A DNA stretch of 64,000 nucleotides, taken from positions 1 through 64,000 of the forward strand of contig JALVJV010000013.1 of assembly GCA_027028145.1 (NCBI GenBank), written 5' to 3'. The position numbers and the translations under genes are program-made. The first letter of the stretch is position 1. Each line of letters starts with the position of its first letter. This DNA is from Archaeoglobaceae archaeon. Lineage in GTDB: Archaea > Halobacteriota > Archaeoglobi > Archaeoglobales > Archaeoglobaceae. Below, in pieces: positions 30,684-40,140 of this stretch. Under the pieces are notes generated by a model. The model did not search any database and was not told the DNA's origin. It saw nothing but the letters and a program-made list of their open reading frames with translations.

Positions 30684-30745
30684 TCGGGTTTTGCATTCAT
30701 CAAAATTAAGAAAAACGTTATATTTTGTTGACCGAACTATATTTT

Positions 30746-32101
30746 ATGAAGACAATAATACTCGCCGGTGGCAAGGGAACGAGACTATGGCCGTTAAGCA
30801 GGGAGGAGTTTCCGAAGCAGTTCCTAAAGATTTTCGACGATAAGTCACTACTTCAGGAAACTTTGGAAAGGGCCCTTCTTTTTTCTAAGCCCGAGGAGGT
30901 TTACATAGTTACCAATGAGAAGTATAGGTTTATGGTCATTCAGCACATTAAGGAGTTGGATGTTGAAATTCCCGATGATAACGTAATTTTAGAACCTTTG
31001 GCGAAGAACACACTTCCGGCCATATTTTACGGCGTAAAAACCATAATCGAAAACGACGGAAACGATATAGTCGCGGTTCTTCCGTCGGATCATCTTATCA
31101 GGGTTAACGACAGCTACATCAAAGCGTTTGAAAACGCCCAAAAGCTTGCTAAGAGTTACCTCGTTACGTTCGGGATTAAGCCTACCAAACCCCATACGGG
31201 CTACGGATACATAAAGCCCGGAGAACCTTTGGAAGGCGGTTTCAAAGTGGAGAAGTTCGTTGAAAAGCCGGATTACGAGACCGCAAAGAGATACGTTGAG
31301 GAGGGATACCTATGGAACAGCGGTATGTTCATGTTTTCGACGGATGTCTTCATGGAGGAGTGCATAAAGCATGCTCCAGAAGTCGTCATGGCTTTCGAGG
31401 AGGACGTTGAAACGGCCTATGAGAGGACACCTGACATATCCATAGATTACGGTCTGATGGAGAAAACGGACAAAGCGGCAGTTGTTCCTTTGAACGTTTT
31501 TTGGAGCGATGTAGGAAGCTTCGATGCGATATACGAGATAATGGAGAAAGATGAGAACGAAAACGCCGTTAAGGGGGAAGTAGTCTCCATAGACTCGAAG
31601 AACAATCTGATAGTAGGAGAGAGCCTCATCGCAACGATAGGAATTGAAAACGCGATAATCGTTGATTCCGGCGATGCCATATTGGTTTGTTCGAGAGAAG
31701 AATCGCAGAAAGTTAAGGACATCGTCAGAATTTTGAAGGAGAGAGGAGACAAGAGAGCGGACGTTCACAGAACGATTTACAGACCTTGGGGATCGTTTAC
31801 CGTGTTAGAGGAAGGGCAGTTTTACAAAATAATAAAGATAAAAATTCTTCCGAAGAAGGGCTTGGGTTTGAGAATGCACTATCACAGAAGCGAGCACTGG
31901 GTTGTTGTTAGGGGAACGGCAAAGGTAGAGGTTGACGGAAGGGAATTCTTACTCAGAACGGGCGAAAGCACCTTCGTTCCGGCTGGAGTAAAGTATAAGA
32001 TCGAAAATCCGGGAGTTCTGCCTTTGGAGGTTATAGAAGTCCAGATAGGCGAATACTTGGGTGAAGACGACATAGTGAGGTTCGAAGAGGATGAAAAATG
32101 A
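30746..32101 (+). CDS. manC: Mannose-1-phosphate guanylyltransferase / mannose-6-phosphate isomerase (type II)
   Basis: 451 residues from ATG 30746 (TATA box 25 bases upstream, so a leaderless transcript is likely; two TTG codons further upstream are alternatives). Residues 1-290 are a nucleotidyltransferase with the signature GGKGTRLWPLSREEFPKQFL and the LPSDH motif. Residues about 340-445 are the cupin isomerase domain (RPWGSFTVLEEGQFYKIIKI; MHYHRSEHWVVVRGTAKV). It converts fructose-6-P through mannose-6-P to GDP-mannose, used for N-glycans and for mannosyl-type compatible solutes. An 18-base palindrome precedes it, and the zinc-ribbon gene overlaps its end. Confidence 0.93.
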   Translation: MKTIILAGGKGTRLWPLSREEFPKQFLKIFDDKSLLQETLERALLFSKPEEVYIVTNEKYRFMVIQHIKELDVEIPDDNVILEPLAKNTLPAIFYGVKTIIENDGNDIVAVLPSDHLIRVNDSYIKAFENAQKLAKSYLVTFGIKPTKPHTGYGYIKPGEPLEGGFKVEKFVEKPDYETAKRYVEEGYLWNSGMFMFSTDVFMEECIKHAPEVVMAFEEDVETAYERTPDISIDYGLMEKTDKAAVVPLNVFWSDVGSFDAIYEIMEKDENENAVKGEVVSIDSKNNLIVGESLIATIGIENAIIVDSGDAILVCSREESQKVKDIVRILKERGDKRADVHRTIYRPWGSFTVLEEGQFYKIIKIKILPKKGLGLRMHYHRSEHWVVVRGTAKVEVDGREFLLRTGESTFVPAGVKYKIENPGVLPLEVIEVQIGEYLGEDDIVRFEEDEK

Positions 32102-32297
32102 GGAGATAGAGGTTCTCTGCCCGGTGTGCAGGAAGATACATAAATTTAAGCCGGAGGTTCAGGAGTTCCGTTGCAGGAAAAGGCATTTGGTTCTGCTTAA
32201 GGATAGGCACGGTTGGAGGCTTATGGAGGTTAAGGTGATAACCGGGAGGGAGGACAGAGAGCTGGATAGAATTTGGGGATCGAAGGACGAAGATTAG
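32091..32297 (+). CDS. Small zinc-ribbon protein
   Basis: A 68-residue protein with one visible CPVC pair and a later Cys (FRCRKRH) that could complete a zinc site, followed by a basic stretch (KDRHGWRLMEVKVITGRED). The ATG overlaps the last bases of the GDP-mannose gene (ATGAAAAATGA). Co-expression is likely, but a functional link is not evident. No family recognised. Confidence 0.72.
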   Translation: MKNEEIEVLCPVCRKIHKFKPEVQEFRCRKRHLVLLKDRHGWRLMEVKVITGREDRELDRIWGSKDED

Positions 32298-32358
32298 TGA
32301 AAGTTTCAGAACCCTTTTTATGTGTATTGTTTTTCAGAATTAATTTTATATTTTCAGA

Positions 32359-35031
32359 TTACTCAACTACGGAAACTCCGTTTTCCTTCTTAACCTTTAT
32401 AGCATGCTCGACCATCTCCTCAAACGTGTCATCGTGGCTTATAACGAATATCTGCTTGAATCCCTCGATTTTCGATAATTGCATCGCGAAGTTCCTTCTC
32501 CTCGTTTCATCCATGTTCTGCGTCGGCTCGTCGAAGAAAACTATGCCTATATTCGACAGAACCTTAAGCAAAGCCAATCTAACGGCTAAAGCCGCGCAGA
32601 TTTGCTCTCCACCGCTCATCTGTGCAAAATCTATCTCCCTTCCCATATACTTAGCCTTTATCCCGAAATCCTCAGTCCATCTAAGCTCCCAGTTGTAGTC
32701 GCCCATGATTTCGCAGAATATTCTGTTGGCTTCAGCCGAAACGGCTTCAACGTAAGCTTTCGTTATCTCCGGAATAGCCCTCTTGAATATATCTCTTAGA
32801 TCCTTTACGAACCTATACTTCCTCTCAAGCTTCTTTTTGTCTTCGATCTTCTTTTTCAGAATTTCCTCCTTCTTCCTGCACTCCTCTATCTCTCTTTCAA
32901 CTTCTTCGATCTGATTTTCAAGTTTGCTCAATTCTCCTTCAAGCTTGGACTTCGAATCTCTCAATTCCTGAAGCTTTTGCCTTAGAGCCTTGTAATCTTC
33001 TTCGTTGCACGATTCAGCGATTTTCTCCACTTCCGCTCTGATCCCTTCAAGCTTAGATTCTATTTCGTTTTTCCTATCTTCAAGCGATTTTATCGACATC
33101 ATTATTTCATCTTTCCTCTCGATCTCCCCCTTTAGCTTGATGAATCTATCGTAGCCGTCTCTGCTATTCCTCAGAATTTCCTTAAGCTTATCCGCTTTAC
33201 TTCTCAGTTCATCGAACCTTTTCTTCAAATCGTCGAATTCCGATAGTTCTTCGGAAATTTCTTCGATCTCATTCTCCTTAACACGAATATTTCTTATTAC
33301 CTCGTCCTTCTTCCTGACCTTATCGGTTAAAGTTATCTTCTTCTCAATCGATCCTTTAACGCTTTCGTATTCGCTTTCAACCTTTTGCTTAAGCTCGATC
33401 AGACTTTTGGCTTCCCTCAGTTCCTCAGTCAGAGCTTTGAGCAACTCGATCTTCTGATTTAGCTCCTGCTCAATGCTGTCCTTTGCCTCGATCTTGGTTT
33501 TTATCACGTTTATCTCATCTTCGAACTCCCTCTTCTTTCTGCATAGCTTGTCCAAAATTTTCAGCTTCTCTTCGAATTCGCCGATCTTAGCCTTGATCTT
33601 CGCGATCCTTTCCGCTTTAGCCTTCGCAACCTTAGCTATTCTATCGCAGTCCTCACCCAAAATGGGGCATATCCCATCCTTTATCCTCTCGAACTGTTTT
33701 AATTCGTCTTCAAGCATCTGCCTAAGCTTAGCCAAGGCTTGGATGGCCTTATCCCTCTTAGCCTCAACGTCATCCGGAATTTTTCTCAGTTTTTCCTCAA
33801 TTTCCCTAAGCCTCTCCGATCTGGCTTCGATCTCCTTAAGCTCTTCCTCTAACTTCGCTATTTCCCTTTCGAGCCTTTCCTTCTGTTCCTCAAGCGACTC
33901 AACCTTGCTTTCCGCAATCTCTATCTCCCTAAGCTTCTCCATGAGCTTCTCTTCCCTTTCGGCGAGGGGTTCTATTTTTCTCAGCTCCTCCTCGCTTCTC
34001 TCGATCTCATGAAGCTTCTTCTTAAGTTCATCGAGTTCGGCTTTGAGTCTCTCAAGCTTAAGCGACTTTGTCCTTAGATCTTCTATCCTGCCTTCGATTT
34101 CAGCTTTTTTCCTTTCAACATCCTCAAGCTCCCTTTCGGCTTTCACGTATTGCTCGTATATATCCTTAAGTAACTCAAGCTCCCTTTCAGCTCTTTCTAT
34201 CCTATTCAAATCCTCCCTAAACTTCTGAATGTTCGAGTTGACGTTTTCAAGTTCAGCAACGAGCTTAGCTTCCTCAACCCTCAGCTCGTTAAGTTTGCTA
34301 AGCGATCTCTCGATTTCATCTATTTTCCTTTCAATCGGAGCAAGATCTTTCTCTATTTCGGAAATCCGCGATAAAATCGAGTTCTTCTCGCCGTTCAAAC
34401 TTTTAAGCTTCGACTCAAGCCTATTCAAATTCTCTACATCTTTCTGGAGTAAAGCTATCTCCTTCTCGACATCTCTCAGCTTGGTTTCAACGAACCTCTC
34501 ATACTCCCTACTCCTTTCGAAAGCCTTCTTGTATCCTTCGACACCTATAAGCGGTGAGAATATCCTATCTCTAACTCCGGCACTTTCCAGAAACTGGGAA
34601 GTGATCTTACCCTGACTCACGCCGATCGCGTTTTCGAAGATAGTTTTTGCATCGATTTCGAAGCCGAAGGCATCCTTAACCCATTCCGTAACTCCGGCAA
34701 CACCTTCCGCACCGCCGATTCTAACTCCGGTTTCGGCATCTCTGACGAAGTATTCTACCGTTCTACCCTCCTCGATCTTCCTGACGACCTCATATAACCT
34801 TTCATCCTTCGGATTCACGATCTTTACCCTTATTTCAGCCCTCCTTTCTCCACGCTTGATGAAGTCGGATATGTTGTAGGGAAGGGTGTTAAAGAGTGCG
34901 AAGCCTATCGCTTCAAGTATCGTAGTTTTTCCGGCTCCGTTTTCCCCTATTATAGCATTAACCCCTCCTTCAAATCTTATGGTTTGATCCGAATAGCTTT
35001 TAACGTTTACGAGCCTTACCTCTCTTATCAT
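32359..35031 (-). CDS. rad50: Rad50 DNA repair ATPase
   Basis: 890 residues from ATG 35031, which lies within the 3' part of mre11 (the longer frame to 35070 is ignored). Walker A is at 29-37 (GENGAGKTT), the ABC signature is MSGGEQICAALAVRLAL near the end, and Walker B is IVFFDEPTQNMDE, with D-loop and H-loop (FVISHDD) following. Two long coiled coils of about 270 and 300 residues flank the hook. The hook is unusual: instead of Cys-x2-Cys it has Cys455 and Cys462 (CPILGEDC), a six-residue spacing. Rad50 tethers DNA ends and controls the Mre11 nuclease. Overlap with mre11 shows coupled translation. Confidence 0.96.
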   Translation of the reverse strand: MIREVRLVNVKSYSDQTIRFEGGVNAIIGENGAGKTTILEAIGFALFNTLPYNISDFIKRGERRAEIRVKIVNPKDERLYEVVRKIEEGRTVEYFVRDAETGVRIGGAEGVAGVTEWVKDAFGFEIDAKTIFENAIGVSQGKITSQFLESAGVRDRIFSPLIGVEGYKKAFERSREYERFVETKLRDVEKEIALLQKDVENLNRLESKLKSLNGEKNSILSRISEIEKDLAPIERKIDEIERSLSKLNELRVEEAKLVAELENVNSNIQKFREDLNRIERAERELELLKDIYEQYVKAERELEDVERKKAEIEGRIEDLRTKSLKLERLKAELDELKKKLHEIERSEEELRKIEPLAEREEKLMEKLREIEIAESKVESLEEQKERLEREIAKLEEELKEIEARSERLREIEEKLRKIPDDVEAKRDKAIQALAKLRQMLEDELKQFERIKDGICPILGEDCDRIAKVAKAKAERIAKIKAKIGEFEEKLKILDKLCRKKREFEDEINVIKTKIEAKDSIEQELNQKIELLKALTEELREAKSLIELKQKVESEYESVKGSIEKKITLTDKVRKKDEVIRNIRVKENEIEEISEELSEFDDLKKRFDELRSKADKLKEILRNSRDGYDRFIKLKGEIERKDEIMMSIKSLEDRKNEIESKLEGIRAEVEKIAESCNEEDYKALRQKLQELRDSKSKLEGELSKLENQIEEVEREIEECRKKEEILKKKIEDKKKLERKYRFVKDLRDIFKRAIPEITKAYVEAVSAEANRIFCEIMGDYNWELRWTEDFGIKAKYMGREIDFAQMSGGEQICAALAVRLALLKVLSNIGIVFFDEPTQNMDETRRRNFAMQLSKIEGFKQIFVISHDDTFEEMVEHAIKVKKENGVSVVE

Positions 35032-36403
35032 ACGCCTTCCTCCAATCCCAGACCTCCTCTTCTTCCTCAATCTCTTCCGACTTCTCCCTATCCTTCGGCT
35101 TGCTCTGCTTCAAATCCGCCAAGTCAGTTAGCCTGAGAACAGTCCTTCCCAACTTCGCACCTTCAGCTTTCTTTTCCGTTGGCTTGGTATCTGTAGATTC
35201 AAATTTCCCTTCAGCTTCAATCTTCTCAACCTCTTCCTCAGATTCGAGTATATCTTCGACGAGTTTATCCACCATTGCAACGTTGAATGATGAGCAGAAT
35301 ATCGACTTCAACCTCAAAACCTCCTCAACGATGTTTCCATAATCGTAGTTCTCCAAAATCTGCTTTATTACGCTCCTCTCTATAGAATCCTTGTTTTCGA
35401 AGTTTAGCTTAACCGAGTAAAAGCCGTCCTCGATGTCCCATTTGATTCTAACTACTATCGGATCGAAAACTTCTCTGACGATCCTTTTTATCCTATCCTC
35501 ATCGAGCATCTTCCTAACGCTTCTCGTCGTAGTTATCGTTAGATCCACAACCGGCTTTGTGTTTCTTCTGTGCTTGATCAAAAAACTCCTAAGCCCTTCG
35601 TAGTCGGGAGAATCCATCTTACATCCCAAAAGAACGAAATCCCTCCTACTATTTTCTATCAACTCGTATTTAATGCCGTCATCGACTTCGACATAGAAGA
35701 AACCCCTCTTAAATTCCAACTCCGTTATATCGCAGGTTTCCAAGCTTCCCGGGTTGAATATGAAGTCATCTTCAACGAAGCTCTTATGTATGTGTCCCAA
35801 AGCGACGTAATCTACTTTACCCTTAAGCCTATGCAGTTTGTTCGAACTTATGCAACCGTATAAATTCAGGTAGCCTTCTATACCTACGTGGGTCATGAAA
35901 ATCGTGAATCCGTTCTTCCTAATCCTACGTGAGTATTCGTCGAGTATATTCTCCGTTAAGGCTCCGTAATACTTCATGCCGTAAATTCTAACGCCGTCCA
36001 AATCTATGTAAGCTCCGCTTTCTCCATCCCATTCCTCAACGATCATAGTTCCTTCATCGAAGCTCGGCTTGAGATTGACTATCAACCCACTCTTTGCGAG
36101 ATAATCGAGCCAAGAAAAGCTCTCCCTAAAATACGTCGAGTCGTGGTTGCCTTCAACTGCAATAACAGGAATACCGGATTTTTTTGCCTTTTCCAGAGCT
36201 TTGGTGGCTTGGGCGAGTGTAAGAGGATCTATATCGCTCTTTTTATGGAAAAGATCTCCTGCAATTAGAATAAAGTCAACTTTCCTTTCAACTGCGAACT
36301 TTATAACGCTTAAAAAAGCCTGAGCAAAGTCTATAGCTCTTTCCTCGCAGTTGTATTGCTTATAACCCAAATGGACATCAGCCATGTGAACGAATTTGAG
36401 CAT
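35000..36403 (-). CDS. mre11: Mre11 DNA double-strand-break repair nuclease
   Basis: 467 residues from ATG 36403, preceded by GAGGTGA. Phosphoesterase motifs are visible: HMADVHLG near the start, IAGDLFHKKSDI, VEGNHDS, MTHVG and GHIHKSF, providing the metal-binding Asp, His and Asn residues. The capping domain follows to about 330, and the C-terminal part is acidic and basic in blocks (ILESEEEVEKIEAEGK; KSEEIEEEEEVWDWRKAYDK) that bind Rad50. It is the first gene of a two-gene operon. The herA helicase and nurA nuclease genes that often flank this pair in archaea are not here. Confidence 0.96.
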   Translation of the reverse strand: MLKFVHMADVHLGYKQYNCEERAIDFAQAFLSVIKFAVERKVDFILIAGDLFHKKSDIDPLTLAQATKALEKAKKSGIPVIAVEGNHDSTYFRESFSWLDYLAKSGLIVNLKPSFDEGTMIVEEWDGESGAYIDLDGVRIYGMKYYGALTENILDEYSRRIRKNGFTIFMTHVGIEGYLNLYGCISSNKLHRLKGKVDYVALGHIHKSFVEDDFIFNPGSLETCDITELEFKRGFFYVEVDDGIKYELIENSRRDFVLLGCKMDSPDYEGLRSFLIKHRRNTKPVVDLTITTTRSVRKMLDEDRIKRIVREVFDPIVVRIKWDIEDGFYSVKLNFENKDSIERSVIKQILENYDYGNIVEEVLRLKSIFCSSFNVAMVDKLVEDILESEEEVEKIEAEGKFESTDTKPTEKKAEGAKLGRTVLRLTDLADLKQSKPKDREKSEEIEEEEEVWDWRKAYDKRGKARKR

Positions 36404-36557
36404 TAAGCTCACCTCTGTTTTGATCAAGCAAAATATCCTCGCAAAGAATATATTTCATTTTTGCTTGAAAATATAAATTATACAACATATATAATGAAAA
36501 GGTTTTATAAATTGTAAAATCGCTACCGCTAAAAATAGTTTATGCAGAATTTGGACG

Positions 36558-37688
36558 ATGAAAGAATCTTCGAGACTTTCGCAGATTTCTACATCCCTAA
36601 TCAGAAGGATGTTCGAAATCGTCGAGAGGGCTAAGAGGGAAGGAAAGGAGGTTATAAATCTCTCGATCGGGGAGCCAGATTTCAGGACGGATGAAGAGAT
36701 CGTGGAAAGAGCTTGCAGAGCTATGAAGGAAGGATACACGCACTACACATCGAACTTCGGAATTCCCGAGCTTAGGATGGCTATAGCTGAGAGGTATGGG
36801 GTCGATGAGAGGAACGTGATGGTTACCGCCGGAGCAAGTGAGGCTTTGCTTAACGCGAGCTTGGCTTTCATAGAGGAAGGCAGTAAGGTCGTCATTCCTT
36901 CGCCGAACTTCCTATCATACTTCGTGTATGCAAAGATTTGCAAGGCTAAGATCGTTCAGATCAAAACCCATCGGGACGGATTCGTTTTGAATCCGGACAA
37001 ACTCAATGAAGTCCTCGATAGGAACGTTTCGATGATGTTTTTGAACTACCCGAACAATCCAACGGGTGTGGTTGCGGATGCGAAAACGCTGAAATCGATA
37101 GTTGAAGTTGCTCGAGATTACGATGTCATTGTTGTTAGCGATGAGATCTACGATCGGATATATTACGACGAAAAACCTACAACCTTGGCCGGCTACGAGA
37201 ACGTTATCGTTGTGAACGGATTTTCAAAATCGCTGGCGATGACCGGATGGAGAATGGGATTCGTAATTGCGGATGAGAATTTAATGGATTCCATGCTGAA
37301 GGTTCATCAGGTGAACGGGGTATGCGCTCCCGCCTTCGCTCAGAAGGCGATTGCAGAGGTTTTAGCGGATGGAACGGCTGATAAGATTGCGAGGAAGATG
37401 GTCGAAGAGTTCAGAAGGAGAAGGGATTTTGTGTATTCGAAGCTGAAGAAGTTATTCGATGTCGTTAAGCCGGAAGGAGCATTCTACGTATTTCCGAAAG
37501 TCGGAACCAACTGCATGGAGTTTGTGGAGAGGCTTTTACTTGAGAAGGGCGTGGCTTTAACGCCGGGAACTCCGTTCGGGGAGGGAAACGAAAGCTACGT
37601 TAGAATATCCTACGCAACATCGATGGATAACTTGAAAGTTGCAATGGAGAGGATTGAGGAGTTCGTGTATGGAGATCAAACAGCTTGA
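36558..37688 (+). CDS. PLP-dependent aminotransferase, class I/II (aspartate/aromatic type)
   Basis: A 376-residue fold-type I aminotransferase. The substrate-side start INLSIGEPDF is typical of archaeal AspC-like enzymes. PLP contacts include the NYPNNPTG loop, VVSDEIYDRIYYD, and the Schiff-base lysine in VNGFSKSLAMTGWRMGF. The C-terminal arginine is in SYVRISYATS. Its exact amino donor is uncertain; aspartate, aromatic or alanine transaminases share these motifs. The downstream GNAT gene starts 20 bases before this stop, suggesting a shared transcript. Confidence 0.92.
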   Translation: MKESSRLSQISTSLIRRMFEIVERAKREGKEVINLSIGEPDFRTDEEIVERACRAMKEGYTHYTSNFGIPELRMAIAERYGVDERNVMVTAGASEALLNASLAFIEEGSKVVIPSPNFLSYFVYAKICKAKIVQIKTHRDGFVLNPDKLNEVLDRNVSMMFLNYPNNPTGVVADAKTLKSIVEVARDYDVIVVSDEIYDRIYYDEKPTTLAGYENVIVVNGFSKSLAMTGWRMGFVIADENLMDSMLKVHQVNGVCAPAFAQKAIAEVLADGTADKIARKMVEEFRRRRDFVYSKLKKLFDVVKPEGAFYVFPKVGTNCMEFVERLLLEKGVALTPGTPFGEGNESYVRISYATSMDNLKVAMERIEEFVYGDQTA

Positions 37689-38259
37689 GAAATCCGAAGT
37701 CAGGGAATTCGTGAAGCTCCTATTCATATGCAACGAGGAGGAGTTTACCCATCTATTCGGTGACACGTTTTTGGCTATGGAGATAATGATGAACTACTAC
37801 TCGAATCTCAGCGATTACAGGGGGATTCTTATTGCCAAAGCCGGAAGGAAGGTTGCCGGGCTTATAGAGATGTGGATGAGTGAGTTCAAGCGTGAGAAAT
37901 TGCCTGTTAAAGACTTCGTAAAGGCGTTCGGATTCGTGAAGGGTTTGAAGTGCAGATTACTGCTTTCTTATTTCGGTAATAAGCCGAAGAGGGATGAAGC
38001 TTACATAAGATTTTTCTGCGTCCATCCGAGCTTGAGTTTGGATATCGGAAGGAGTCTGCTCGACAAAGCTCTTGAACTCGCTAAAGATATGGGAAAAAGG
38101 AAGATCAGCGTTTGGTTACCGGTTGAAAGCGATCTCGTTGATATATGCATTGAAAGGGGATTTGAGATAAAGAAGATGCTCGACAGTAACTTTGCGGAGA
38201 AGTATTTCGGAAAGAGGTATTACTATCTGCTCGAACTATCCGATCAACCTCTCGATTAG
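37669..38259 (+). CDS. GNAT-family N-acetyltransferase
   Basis: 196 residues from ATG 37669 (the longer frame to 37639 lies inside the aminotransferase). GNAT features are motif D/C-like strands (YRGILIAKAGRKVAGLIEMW) and the acetyl-CoA loop region (IRFFCVHPSLSLDIGRSLLD, then KALELAKDMGKRKISVWLP). It has an additional basic insertion (FVKGLKCRLLLSYFGNKPKR). Substrate unknown. The start is inside the previous gene's end and there is no separate promoter, so it is expressed with the aminotransferase. Confidence 0.8.
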   Translation: MEIKQLEKSEVREFVKLLFICNEEEFTHLFGDTFLAMEIMMNYYSNLSDYRGILIAKAGRKVAGLIEMWMSEFKREKLPVKDFVKAFGFVKGLKCRLLLSYFGNKPKRDEAYIRFFCVHPSLSLDIGRSLLDKALELAKDMGKRKISVWLPVESDLVDICIERGFEIKKMLDSNFAEKYFGKRYYYLLELSDQPLD

Positions 38260-38550
38260 GTCTCCGAGTAGTGTTCCGATGATGAAGGGAATCGCTATCG
38301 TTAGAACGAGTATCGTGAAGGCTATCACGGACAATCCCACCGCAAATAGGCTGAGAACCCCGGGAAGGAGCATCGCTATCAGAAGTCCGAAAATTAAGCC
38401 GAGCAGAAATCCTATGCCTATCGATTTCTTGAGCATGCCCAATCTGTCCTCTCTGCCCGGATGGAACAATCCGTAGATCACACCCAAGATGAAGAATATC
38501 AGCGGCAGATTCGGGATCGGAACTACGATACCCCACATCCTCATTACCAA
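38236..38550 (-). CDS. Small membrane protein (104 aa)
   Basis: Three hydrophobic stretches: about 13-29 (LPLIFFILGVIYGLF), 44-72 (SIGIGFLLGLIFGLLIAMLL, Gly-rich) and 72-98 (GLSVIAFTILVLTIAIPFII). Short loops with charged residues (HPGREDRLGMLKK) lie between. It overlaps the end of the convergent GNAT gene by 24 bases and starts 10 bases after sua5 on the same strand. The family is not recognised; a small transport or channel-like protein is possible. Confidence 0.68.
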   Translation of the reverse strand: MVMRMWGIVVPIPNLPLIFFILGVIYGLFHPGREDRLGMLKKSIGIGFLLGLIFGLLIAMLLPGVLSLFAVGLSVIAFTILVLTIAIPFIIGTLLGDLIERLIG

Positions 38551-38559
38551 AACCCCCCG

Positions 38560-39555
38560 TTAAACTTCGATTATTTCGTCCGACGCTTTCACGAGCCTAT
38601 TCGTAACGGCTTTAGCCAGTCCTCCGCCTTTGATCCCCTCAACGATTCCGACATCTACATCATCAAACTTTCGAAGGGTATCAAAGATCTTCCTCGCGTA
38701 TTCTTTGACGTCTTCGCCGATCTCAATCAGCAAATCCGCTCCGATGAGTTTATCGATTTTTCTAACGCCGACGCCGACTCTTAACCCTTTCTTTTTGTAT
38801 TCTTCTACCAATTTGGAGATTCTTTCCAGAACTTCTTCTCTGCTCTCTCCGAATACGACTATCAGCTTCGCTTTCGGTTTGTAGTGGGTGTATTTAATGC
38901 TCGGAGCCTCTGCGATTTCTACCCTACCGACGAGCTCTTCTATCTCTTCAGCCGGAATGGCTCCCAATCTGAGAATTTTCGGGGGCTTTGCAGTGGTGTC
39001 TATCACCGTAGACTCGATTCCTATTCCGGTTTCGCCTCCATCGACTATCGCATCTATTTTTCCCATGAAGTCTTCCATTACATGCTCGGCTTTCGTCGGA
39101 GACGGTTTGCCGGAGATGTTCGCCGAAGGAGTGGCTAAAGGAACACCGGCAAGTTCGACTATCTTCAGAGCTATCGGGTGATTTGGCATTCTAACGGCAA
39201 TCTTGCCCGTTCCAGCCGTGACCAAATTCGGAACGTTCGGTTTAGCTTTTAAAACTACGGTAATTGGACCGGGAAAGAACGACTTAATGAGCTTCTTTGC
39301 AGTTTCGTTGACTTCCGCAAGCTGGTATATCTGCTTTAAATCCGAAATGAGAACCGAAACGGGGTTGTCTGGGGGACGTTGCTTTACTTCAAAGAGCCTT
39401 CGAACCGCTCGCTCATTAAATGCGTTGGTTCCTAAGCCGTAGACGGTTTCGGTTGGAAAAGCGACGAGTCCGCCATCCTTAGCTATCTTCGCAACCTCTC
39501 TGAGTCTATCTTCATCTGGATCGTTCGGATCGATTTTAACTACGATCGTTTTCAT
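38560..39555 (-). CDS. sua5: Threonylcarbamoyl-AMP synthase (Sua5/YrdC)
   Basis: A 331-residue enzyme that makes threonylcarbamoyl-AMP from threonine, bicarbonate and ATP for the t6A37 modification of ANN-decoding tRNAs. The YrdC domain (residues 10-205) shows GGLVAFPTETVYGLGTNAFN, KQRPPDNPVSVLI, LVTAGTGKIAVRMP and TPSANISGKPSPT. A linker and the C-terminal Sua5 domain (about 230-331) follow. Length is that of full Sua5 rather than short YrdC. It is upstream of the small membrane protein gene. Confidence 0.95.
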   Translation of the reverse strand: MKTIVVKIDPNDPDEDRLREVAKIAKDGGLVAFPTETVYGLGTNAFNERAVRRLFEVKQRPPDNPVSVLISDLKQIYQLAEVNETAKKLIKSFFPGPITVVLKAKPNVPNLVTAGTGKIAVRMPNHPIALKIVELAGVPLATPSANISGKPSPTKAEHVMEDFMGKIDAIVDGGETGIGIESTVIDTTAKPPKILRLGAIPAEEIEELVGRVEIAEAPSIKYTHYKPKAKLIVVFGESREEVLERISKLVEEYKKKGLRVGVGVRKIDKLIGADLLIEIGEDVKEYARKIFDTLRKFDDVDVGIVEGIKGGGLAKAVTNRLVKASDEIIEV

Positions 39556-39707
39556 GAAATGTATATCGTATGAAATAGCTATAAAAATCGTTGTTCAACC
39601 GTTGACGGATGGACGATAGCATTTAGCTAAGCGAAAAATCGGTAATTTATCGGTATTTTTCGAGATAAAGGTGTTAGAACATTTGAAATTGGGAAATAAC
39701 GGATTGA

Positions 39708-39780
39708 AGCCACGGGCGGGATTTGAACCCGCGACCTTTGCCTTACCAAGGCAACGCTCTACCAGCTGAGCTACCGTGGC
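39708..39780 (-). tRNA. tRNA-Thr(GGT)
   Basis: A 73-base cloverleaf on the minus strand: acceptor GCCACGG/CCGTGGC, anticodon arm TTGCC-TTGGTAA-GGCAA with anticodon GGT, T-arm GCGGG-TTCAAAT-CCCGC, discriminator T as usual for archaeal tRNA-Thr, no encoded CCA. It lies between sua5 and the acidic protein gene. Confidence 0.95.
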
Positions 39781-39867
39781 TTGGTAGCTATTAAAGTAAC
39801 TCGAAATTAAAATTTTTTCCTCGAAACACCAAAAGACTTAAATTGTATCTCGGCCATCGGTCAGACT

Positions 39868-40140
39868 ATGGAAGACATCGAGGAGATATTCTTCATCGAA
39901 GAAGAAGAGGAAGAAGAAATCGATTCGGAAGATGAAGTCAAGTTAGCCGAGATATATAAGCTCGCGAACAAGCTGGTCAGGTTGTTGGACGAGCTCAAGA
40001 GCTATGAGTTGAAGGAAGCCGCATCGCTCATGCTCATCAAAGAGATCATAGGAGACGACAAACTCCTTTTGGGCTTGGCATCTAAGATGCTTCAGGACAT
40101 ATCCTTAGGATTTGAGGATGACGAGAGCTACGTCTCTTGA
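39868..40140 (+). CDS. Acidic hypothetical protein (90 aa)
   Basis: A highly acidic N-terminus (EEEEEEEIDSEDEVKLAE) is followed by a helical body (IYKLANKLVRLLDELKSYELK; AASLMLIKEIIGDDKLLLGL) and an acidic end. The TATA-like TTAAATTGTATCTC lies upstream. The HAD gene starts inside its 3' end. No family recognised. The acidic tail suggests a protein-binding role, for example with a basic protein, but this is speculative. Confidence 0.7.
   Translation: MEDIEEIFFIEEEEEEEIDSEDEVKLAEIYKLANKLVRLLDELKSYELKEAASLMLIKEIIGDDKLLLGLASKMLQDISLGFEDDESYVS

Noticed and set aside
33473-34615. Long plus-strand open frames with Ser/Leu-rich products
   Set aside because: They are exact antisense shadows of the Lys/Glu-rich Rad50 coiled coils and lack starts, ribosome sites and domain content.
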